Translations under genes and position numbers: made by a program
Notes under the pieces: model-generated
The model's database searches: none
Seen by the model: only the letters and a program-made list of their open reading frames with translations
What the model was told of the DNA's origin: nothing
Assembly (NCBI GenBank): GCA_002297665.1
Contig: DBMS01000134.1
Span: 1 to 20,460 of the forward strand
Source of the DNA: Holophagaceae bacterium UBA692
Lineage (GTDB): Bacteria; Acidobacteriota; Holophagae; Holophagales; Holophagaceae
Length of the DNA: 20,460 nucleotides
Direction: 5' to 3'
In this document: positions 15,202 to 20,460 of the stretch, in pieces
Layout: each line of letters opens with the position of its first letter
Numbering within the stretch: the first letter of the stretch is position 1

Positions 15202-17916
15202 TCAGATCCCTTCGTATTCGGTGCGGGCGATGAGTTCATCCTGGACGGGCTTGCCGATCTCGACCCAGTACTGGGTGAAGCCGGCCACGCGCACCATCAG
15301 GTCGCGGTAGTTCTGGGGGTTCTCCTGGGCGTCCTTGAGCACCTTGGTGTCCACGACGTTGAACTGGATGTGGAAACCGCCCTTGCGCATGTAGGCCTGG
15401 CAGAGGTCCAGGAGCTTGCGGGAGCCGCTGGGGCCCTGGATGGCGCTGGGGTGGACCTTGATGTTGAGCTGGGAGTTCTGGCTCTGGGTGTGGTCCCAGA
15501 TGGCCGCGGAGTTCAGCAGGGCATAGACGCCGTTGCGGTCGGTGCCGGGGAAGGCGGAGAGGGAGGCGTCGGCGAAGGTCGTGCCGGCCAGGCGTCCGTC
15601 CATGGAGGCGATGGTGGCCGAGCCCATGGCGCCGTGGGTGGACACGGAGATCTGGCAGGGATACATCTTGTGGGCGAAGAGCGACTCGTAGTTCGAGCAG
15701 TCGGGGCAGAAGAACTCTTCCCACTCGAGCAGGATCTGGTCGGCGAAGGCTTCGTCGTTGCCATACTTGGGGGCCTGCAGGCACATGAAGTGCAGCTTGT
15801 CCCAGGCGCTGGGGCCGTCCTCGCGCTTCTCCTGGTCGGACAGGGAGAAGGAGTTCACTTCCTTGGCGGTCTTGAAGCCGAAGTTGTCCTTGACGGCCTT
15901 CTTGAGGTCCTCGAGGGTGACGCTCTTGTCCACGTACACCAGCTTCTTGATGGCGGCCAGGGAGTTGACGGCGGTGATGGTGCCGGCGCTCTCGACGTTG
16001 TAGGTGGCGTTGTAGCGGTAGCCCTTCTCGTCGATGAGGTGGCCGGTGTCCAGGCAGTCCGGCTTCATGAGCGAGTTGATGACCGCCATGTTGTTCTTGC
16101 GCCAGACGTCGTGCTGGATGTTGTTGGTGAGGGCCAGGATGTCCACGGCCTTCTGCCAGTAGAGCTTGAACTGGTCCCAGAGCTCTTCGTAGGTGTTGAA
16201 CGTGCGGTTGTGGGGCTCGAAGACCTTCTGGCCGGTGCGCTGGTCCACGCCGTTCCAGAGGACGGCTTCGAGGATCTTGGGCAGGGCCAGGAAGTGCACG
16301 CCGACGGAGGTGGGCTGGCCGGCGCCGCCGGGGATGAAGTATTCCTTGCCGTTCAGGTGCAGGGGCTTCCAGCAGCAGGCGGAGGACTCCAGGCAGCCGC
16401 CGATGGCCCAGGCGCGGGCTTCCTCGGGCGTCATGCCCTCGGCGGCGTACTGGTTCATCATGAAGGTCATGCCGCTCTGGTTGTTCATGAACGCGGGATA
16501 GCCGACGCCGCTCTTGATGGTCTCCATGGCCAGCAGGAGGAAGTCCTCGGGGAGCTTCTCGTCGTAGAGCAGGGCCAGGGTGGGCTGGGGCATCGCGTTG
16601 GTGAGGCCGGCTTCAAGAAGCAGGTATTCCAGGCGGTTGCAGGCGTGCTTGCCGTCCTTGGTGAGGCCGCCGATGCTGACGGTGTTGAAGGTGTTGCCCG
16701 AGAGCACGCCGCCCACGACGCCCGCGGAGGCGAAGCAGTCGATGGAGGAGATGGACAGGCGGTAGAGCTCGAGGAGCTCCATGACCTCGTCCTCGGAGAT
16801 GCGGCCGGAGGCGATGTCCTGCTCGAAGTAGGGATAGAGCACCTGCCCGATGCGTCCGGGCGACATGCCGGAGATGGCGTCTTCGTTGAGCACGGCCAGG
16901 TGGAAGGTGAGGATCATCTGGATGGCGTCGCGGAAGTCGCGGGGCTTGCCGTGGGCCAGGTATTCCAGGCGCTCGGCGATCTGGCTGTATTCGCGCTTCT
17001 GGGCGGCGTCCTTCTCCAGGCCTTCCAGGCGGCGGGCTTCCTTGGCGTAGTTGCCGATCCAGGTGCTGATGCCTTCCAGGACCAGGATGATGGCCTCGTA
17101 GTTGAAGAGGCGGTTGGTGCCCTTGATGCCGTCGCCATCGGCGCGGCCGGCCACCTTGTCCTTGAGCTCCCGGGCGATCTCCAGCAGGCCGTCGATGCCG
17201 TACTCCAGGGGGTAGTAGTAGTTGATGACTTCCCGGCCCTGGGGGAGGGTGTAGCCGGAATCGAACATGCAGAACACGTTCCGCATGAGGGCTTCCTTCA
17301 CTTCGTAGTCGGGGACCATCTGCTCGTACTTGTGGCCCAGGTCGTCCACGGACTTGCCGACCCACTTCTTGGCCAGGTTCAGGAGGCCGGGAATCTCCTC
17401 CTGGCGCATGCCGAACTTGCCGGCCAGGGAAACCACCTTGCCGAAGCTCTTGGTGACGTTGCCGCCGCCCGTGCCGAACTTGGAGTGCTCGTCGGCCGAG
17501 GCCGACCCGCGCTTGAGGGCGTCCTGGTAGAGCTCGTCCTCCTTGGCCATGTAGTAGCCCTCGGACAGCCAGGGCATGGGGAAGGACCCGCGGAAGAAGG
17601 GGGCCTTGTGCATGACCAGCAGCTCGCCGGGGTAGATCACCGGGGTCAGGTGGCTGAAGGCGGTCTTCAGGGCCTGGGCGCGGCGGATGACGGGGATCTC
17701 GGAATCCAGGGCGAAGTACTCCCGGGAATACCAGTAGGGGAACTCGTTGTTGGCCGAGGACAGCGTCTGCATGAAGATGTCCTTGAGGGCCTTCACGCGG
17801 GCGTGGGGCTCCCTGACGATCTCGCGGTCCGTGAGGTTCGCCGGGGAATGGCCGCCCGACTCGAAGTCCATGGGAATGCCGGCTTCGACCAGCACCTCTT
17901 TGAGTTTCTTGGGCAT
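15202..17916 (-). CDS. hpdB: Glycyl radical 4-hydroxyphenylacetate decarboxylase-type catalytic subunit
   Basis: The enzyme class converts 4-hydroxyphenylacetate to p-cresol and CO2 using a glycyl/thiyl radical pair. The 904 residues match the clostridial HpdB length. The thiyl residue is Cys508 in GGCLESSACCW, with Glu510 two residues on. His541 (Cys+33) and Glu642 (Cys+134) fall exactly where His536 and Glu637 of the C. scatologenes enzyme anchor the substrate hydroxyl relative to its Cys503. Ser349 also keeps the same offset of five from Ser344. The glycyl radical site is Gly879 in VRVAGFTQYW. The ATG at 17916 has GGAGG six bases upstream. It is first in the operon, downstream of a sigma-54 promoter. 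Another para-hydroxylated arylacetate as substrate cannot be excluded; a phenylacetate or indoleacetate decarboxylase is less likely because hpdC is present. Confidence 0.9.
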   Translation of the reverse strand: MPKKLKEVLVEAGIPMDFESGGHSPANLTDREIVREPHARVKALKDIFMQTLSSANNEFPYWYSREYFALDSEIPVIRRAQALKTAFSHLTPVIYPGELLVMHKAPFFRGSFPMPWLSEGYYMAKEDELYQDALKRGSASADEHSKFGTGGGNVTKSFGKVVSLAGKFGMRQEEIPGLLNLAKKWVGKSVDDLGHKYEQMVPDYEVKEALMRNVFCMFDSGYTLPQGREVINYYYPLEYGIDGLLEIARELKDKVAGRADGDGIKGTNRLFNYEAIILVLEGISTWIGNYAKEARRLEGLEKDAAQKREYSQIAERLEYLAHGKPRDFRDAIQMILTFHLAVLNEDAISGMSPGRIGQVLYPYFEQDIASGRISEDEVMELLELYRLSISSIDCFASAGVVGGVLSGNTFNTVSIGGLTKDGKHACNRLEYLLLEAGLTNAMPQPTLALLYDEKLPEDFLLLAMETIKSGVGYPAFMNNQSGMTFMMNQYAAEGMTPEEARAWAIGGCLESSACCWKPLHLNGKEYFIPGGAGQPTSVGVHFLALPKILEAVLWNGVDQRTGQKVFEPHNRTFNTYEELWDQFKLYWQKAVDILALTNNIQHDVWRKNNMAVINSLMKPDCLDTGHLIDEKGYRYNATYNVESAGTITAVNSLAAIKKLVYVDKSVTLEDLKKAVKDNFGFKTAKEVNSFSLSDQEKREDGPSAWDKLHFMCLQAPKYGNDEAFADQILLEWEEFFCPDCSNYESLFAHKMYPCQISVSTHGAMGSATIASMDGRLAGTTFADASLSAFPGTDRNGVYALLNSAAIWDHTQSQNSQLNIKVHPSAIQGPSGSRKLLDLCQAYMRKGGFHIQFNVVDTKVLKDAQENPQNYRDLMVRVAGFTQYWVEIGKPVQDELIARTEYEGI

Positions 17917-17993
17917 CAGATGCCTCCATAGTGGGGGATGGGAGATGGGCCGGCGATTCGGCCGGAAGGACGAGGGTGTGGGACGCCCTGTTT

Positions 17994-18011
17994 TTGCAAG
18001 GGCGATGCCAA
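17994..18011 (-). promoter_or_regulatory. Sigma-54 (-24/-12) promoter of the hpd operon
   Basis: On the minus strand the sequence reads TTGGCATCGCCCTTGCAA. It has GG at -24 and GC at -12 with canonical spacing and matches TGGCAY-N5-TTGCA. Transcription would start near 17984, giving a leader of about 67 bases before hpdB. The operon itself encodes an enhancer-binding protein with an intact GAFTGA loop, which supports the call. Confidence 0.85.
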
Positions 18012-18060
18012 TTTTGCCTTTATTATGTTAAATATTGTTTTAATTAAATTTAAAAATCAC
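18012..18060. promoter_or_regulatory. AT-rich tract between enhancer and promoter, possible bend/IHF region
   Basis: This stretch is almost all A and T, including TTTTAATTAAATTTAAAAAT, and covers roughly -29 to -77 of the sigma-54 promoter. DNA bending here is common at such promoters. No strict IHF consensus is claimed. Confidence 0.35.
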
Positions 18061-18086
18061 ATCCAGAGGAATTCCAAAAGCCGGCC

Positions 18087-18100
18087 TCCCCAATTGGGGA
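18087..18100. promoter_or_regulatory. Perfect 14-bp palindrome, candidate enhancer (UAS) site
   Basis: TCCCCAATTGGGGA is a perfect palindrome centred about 110 bases upstream of the predicted hpd transcription start, a normal distance for an enhancer-binding protein site. Binding by the operon's own regulator is inference. It could also act on the divergent TPR cassette. Confidence 0.45.
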
Positions 18101-18184
18101 AATGTGTAACGAAATCCGAACGCTCGCGGAGCCCATTCCTGGAAATCGCAAAAGGGCACAACACGGAAAATTCAAATTCTTTGA

Positions 18185-18213
18185 TTGATAAAAAAGGACT
18201 TATATCCAACAAT
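18185..18213 (+). promoter_or_regulatory. Possible vegetative promoter of the TPR-DUF4125-DUF4037 cassette
   Basis: TTGATA and AACAAT are separated by 17 bases, giving five of six and four of six consensus matches. It would leave a leader of about 115 bases before the ATG at 18337. In AT-rich DNA such matches occur by chance, so the call is weak. Confidence 0.25.
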
Positions 18214-18336
18214 ACGCGCCGGAAGTCGCCGAATGTATCCATTCCTGACGCACGTGTCAGCAATTATTACACTCGAAATTCGTGCAATGAATCCGTTCCG
18301 TGACCAGAATGGTCCCTGTTCCGGCAAGGGAAAACC

Positions 18337-19014
18337 ATGCCCCAGACCGAAAATCCGCCGCCGCCCCCGCGCCATGCCGAAGGCATGCGGCGCTTCAATG
18401 CGGGCGACCGGGAGGGGGCCCTCGCCTTCTTCGCGGACACGGTCCGGGCCTTTCCCGGAGACGCCCAGGCGCACTATTTCCATGGCATCGTCCTGTTCCG
18501 CCTGGACCGCTTCGGGGAGGCCGCCGCGGCCCTTCGCCGCTCCGCCGACCTCTTCCCCGGGGAGGACGCCCTGGTCAAGCTGGCCATGGCCCAGGGCCAG
18601 CTCAAGGACATGCCGGCCTGTCTGGCGACCCTGGAGGAGGGCGCGCGCCGGCTCCCGGATTCGGCCACGGTGCGGGCCTACCTGGGCACCACCCTGCGCT
18701 CCCTGGACCGGCTGGAGGAGGCCCTGGCGGCGTACCGCGCCGCCCTGGAACGGGATCCCGGCCATGTGCCGGCCCTGTGGGGCCTGGGCCTGGCCCTGGG
18801 CATGGCGGGCCGGCACAAGGAGGGCATGGCCGCGCTTCGGCTGGCCATCGAGCGGGACCCCACCTTCCCTCCCCCCCACTTCCACCTCGGGGTGCTGGCT
18901 TTGGCCGACGGCGATCCCGGGGAGACCCGGCGGCGGGAAGCCCTGCTCCGGAACCTGGCCCCCAGTTACGCCGATCGCCTGGCACAGATCCTCACGGAAA
19001 GGACGACCCCATGA
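18337..19014 (+). CDS. Tetratricopeptide-repeat protein
   Basis: A 225-residue protein with no signal peptide, starting at an ATG preceded by AAGGGA. After a short proline-rich N-terminus (NPPPPP), the rest is a run of about five or six helical TPR units. Typical positions are visible: AEGMRRFNAGDREGALAFF, AHYFHGIVLFRLDRFGEAA, LGTTLRSLDRLEEALAAYR and LGLALGMAGRHKEGMAALR. TPR solenoids act as protein-binding scaffolds. Its stop overlaps the start of the DUF4125 gene (ATGA), so the two are translationally coupled. It heads a three-gene cassette divergent from the hpd operon. The partner is unknown, with the DUF4125 or DUF4037 product the first candidate. Confidence 0.88.
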   Translation: MPQTENPPPPPRHAEGMRRFNAGDREGALAFFADTVRAFPGDAQAHYFHGIVLFRLDRFGEAAAALRRSADLFPGEDALVKLAMAQGQLKDMPACLATLEEGARRLPDSATVRAYLGTTLRSLDRLEEALAAYRAALERDPGHVPALWGLGLALGMAGRHKEGMAALRLAIERDPTFPPPHFHLGVLALADGDPGETRRREALLRNLAPSYADRLAQILTERTTP

Positions 19015-19583
19015 CCCCCCCCACCCTCGCCACCGAAGCCCGGATCCAGCGCATCATCGATCTGGAATGGCCGATGTTCCACGGCGTCAAGGCCAGCGAA
19101 CCTGCCGCCTGCCAGGAGGAGGAAGGCACCTTCCGCCTCATGCGGTGGATGAGCCACTCGGTCCTTCCGCCGGAGGTCCTGGACCCCATGGAGGCCCAGC
19201 TGGCGGAGGCCGCGGCCCGGGGCCGGAACCTCATGACGGAGAAGTACGCCCGCATGGCCGGACAGATCCCTCCCCTCAAGGAGACGCCGCTCATCGGCGA
19301 GATCGTTGCGGCCGAAGGGGAATGGATGCTCGCCGTGAACCGGCGCTATCCCTTGACGTTCACAGGCCGCGGCGACGCCTTCGGCACCTACCTGGCGGCC
19401 GATCTCGAGACCTATTCCGACGCGACCCTCACCGCCTACCACGCCTTCACCCTCGAGGCCCTGGCGGCGGGCCGCAACCTCGTGGAGGAGCGCTACACCA
19501 ACCTCTTCCGGCGCATGGGGTTCAAGGACATCGAAGCCCGCGAGGCGCAGGCCCGCATGCGCACGTTCAAATGCTGCCAGTAG
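19011..19583 (+). CDS. DUF4125 family protein
   Basis: A 190-residue soluble protein recognised as DUF4125 from its N-terminal motif (IIDLEWPMFHGVKASEPAACQ), the central ARGRNLMTEKYARM and the C-terminal TYLAADLETYSDATL followed by GRNLVEERYTNLFRRMGF. No function is established for this family as far as I know. The sequence looks all-alpha, with no transmembrane segment and no clear nucleotide- or metal-binding signature; it ends in a Cys pair (KCCQ). The ATG overlaps the TPR stop by four bases and its end overlaps the DUF4037 start by 13, so all three are tightly coupled. From memory DUF4125, DUF4037 and TPR regions also co-occur in other bacteria, which suggests a common process. Confidence 0.82.
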   Translation: MTPPTLATEARIQRIIDLEWPMFHGVKASEPAACQEEEGTFRLMRWMSHSVLPPEVLDPMEAQLAEAAARGRNLMTEKYARMAGQIPPLKETPLIGEIVAAEGEWMLAVNRRYPLTFTGRGDAFGTYLAADLETYSDATLTAYHAFTLEALAAGRNLVEERYTNLFRRMGFKDIEAREAQARMRTFKCCQ

Positions 19584-20443
19584 GCCTGGGCCTCTCCCGG
19601 CGCCTGTTCGCACGCGAAGTGGCGCCGCGCCTGGGCGGGCTCGGGGTGGCGGCGGGCCTCGTGGGGGAGGGCTCGGACTGCTTCGGCTTCGACGACGAGG
19701 TGTCCCGGGACCACGACTGGGGACCGGCGGTGTGCCTGTGGATCCAGCCGGGGGAATCCCCCGCCCCGTTCCGGGCCATCCTTGCCGAGCTCCCGGCGGT
19801 CTTCGAGGGGTTCCCGGTGCGCGCCACCCCGGGCCGCACCGGCGTCCTCGGGACGACGGCCTTCTACCGGCGCTTCACGGGCCTGGAGCGCCCCCCGGAA
19901 TCCGCCGCCGAGTGGCTGGCCATCCCCGAGCACGCCCTGGCGGCGTGCACCAACGGCGAGGTCTTCACCGACGGCCCCGGCGCCTTCACCGCCCATCGCC
20001 GGCGCCTCCTGGAGCACTACCCCGAACCCGTCCGGCGCCACAAGCTCGCCGCGGCCCTGGAAGCCGCCGCCCAGGCGGGGCAGTACAACCTCCCCCGGGC
20101 CCTGCGCCGGGACGACCCGGTGGCCGCCGCGCTCGCCCAGGCCGCCTTCCTGCGCCACGCCATGGGCGCCGCCTTCCTCCTGGCCCGGCGCTACCGCCCC
20201 TTCTCCAAGTGGATGTTCAGGGCCCTGCCGGACCCCGCGCTGAAAGACGAGCTGGAAGGCCTGGCGAAGGCCGCCACGGCCCGGGAGAAGGCGGACCGGG
20301 TGGAAGCCGCCGCCGCGCGGCTCACCGGGGCCCTGGGCGGCCTCTCAGGTTCCCGGGACACCTTCCTCCTGGCCCACGCCCGGGAGCTTCGCCGGGGGTT
20401 GGATCCCGCGGTGCTGGGGCTGAACCCGAACCTGGAGGGCTAG
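19571..20443 (+). CDS. DUF4037 protein with nucleotidyltransferase motif
   Basis: A 290-residue protein starting at ATG 19571, inside the end of the DUF4125 gene (13-base overlap). The N-terminal part has a polymerase-beta-type nucleotidyltransferase signature: Gly34-Ser35, then 11 residues, then Asp47-His48-Asp49 (GEGSDCFGFDDEVSRDHDWG). The acidic pair would bind metal. The later part matches DUF4037 (FYRRFTGL, CTNGEVFTDGPGAF, AQAGQYNLPRALRRDD, and YRPFSKWMFRAL) and is mainly helical. It may therefore transfer a nucleotide to a small molecule or protein, as in the aminoglycoside adenylyltransferase and MNT families; no substrate can be named. It is last in the cassette. Confidence 0.83.
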   Translation: MLPVGLGLSRRLFAREVAPRLGGLGVAAGLVGEGSDCFGFDDEVSRDHDWGPAVCLWIQPGESPAPFRAILAELPAVFEGFPVRATPGRTGVLGTTAFYRRFTGLERPPESAAEWLAIPEHALAACTNGEVFTDGPGAFTAHRRRLLEHYPEPVRRHKLAAALEAAAQAGQYNLPRALRRDDPVAAALAQAAFLRHAMGAAFLLARRYRPFSKWMFRALPDPALKDELEGLAKAATAREKADRVEAAAARLTGALGGLSGSRDTFLLAHARELRRGLDPAVLGLNPNLEG

Positions 20444-20460
20444 TTTAGGTAGATTGAATC

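Larger units (their letters stand above)
17917..18336. other. Divergent intergenic region between hpdB and the TPR gene
   Basis: The 420 bases hold no gene I can support. Much of the region (about 18010-18300) is AT-rich, in sharp contrast to the coding DNA on both sides. From the hpdB side it contains the leader with a small hairpin (CCGGC/GCCGG at 17950-17965), the -24/-12 promoter, an A/T tract, several dyads (GGAATTCC at 18068-18075, a 14-bp palindrome at 18087-18100, TTCCTGGAA at 18136-18144) and a possible vegetative promoter toward the TPR gene. Confidence 0.8.

Noticed and set aside
15202..17916. Pyruvate formate-lyase, choline TMA-lyase, or phenylacetate decarboxylase (PhdB-type) as identity of the glycyl radical enzyme
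   Set aside because: Pyruvate formate-lyase has a Cys-Cys pair at the active site, unlike the Cys-Leu-Glu here. The accompanying Fe-S small subunit, two-cluster activase, length and hydroxyl-anchoring His/Glu fit the 4-hydroxyphenylacetate class better than the lyase or PhdB types.
15370..17931. An 853-codon plus-strand open frame opposite hpdB
   Set aside because: Its composition is that of an antisense shadow, with no recognisable motif, and hpdB on the other strand is certain.

Overview
This is a GC-rich window, probably from an anaerobic Gram-negative bacterium. It encodes an oxygen-sensitive glycyl radical enzyme, an outer-membrane barrel protein, sigma-54 regulation and chemotaxis. The gene content and codon usage would suit an acidobacterium of the Holophaga/Geothrix type, but that placement is inference; no rRNA or tRNA marker is present.

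Left part (1-7388). A signal-peptide protein with a glycine-rich C-terminal segment runs off the left edge on the minus strand. Divergent from it is a heat-shock cluster in the order hrcA-grpE-dnaK-dnaJ. Two exported proteins follow on the same strand with short gaps: an alpha/beta hydrolase and a TraB/Tiki-like protein. No canonical CIRCE operator was found in front of hrcA.

Central part (17916 down to 7390, minus strand). Seven closely packed genes appear to form one operon. In transcription order they are: a 904-residue glycyl radical decarboxylase of the 4-hydroxyphenylacetate decarboxylase type (hpdB); its 90-residue iron-sulfur small subunit (hpdC); an MFS transporter; the radical-SAM activase with an extra two-cluster ferredoxin domain (hpdA); an outer-membrane porin; a sigma-54 enhancer-binding protein with CBS-like and PAS sensor regions; and a methyl-accepting chemotaxis protein. 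The catalytic Cys, the Cys+2 Glu, and the His and Glu that anchor the substrate hydroxyl in the clostridial enzyme are all at matching spacings. This favours a para-hydroxylated arylacetate substrate, so 4-hydroxyphenylacetate to p-cresol plus CO2 is the best guess. The operon starts from a near-consensus -24/-12 promoter at 17994-18011. An AT-rich tract and a perfect 14-bp palindrome lie upstream of it, as expected for an enhancer-driven promoter. Read together, the genes describe finding the substrate (chemoreceptor), crossing both membranes (porin, MFS), sensing it (enhancer-binding protein) and decarboxylating it (HpdBC with HpdA).

Right part (18337-20443, plus strand). Divergent from the hpd operon across a 420-bp AT-rich intergenic region is a three-gene, overlapping cassette: a TPR protein, a DUF4125 protein and a DUF4037 protein with a polymerase-beta-type nucleotidyltransferase motif. 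Its function is unknown and it is the least understood part of the window.
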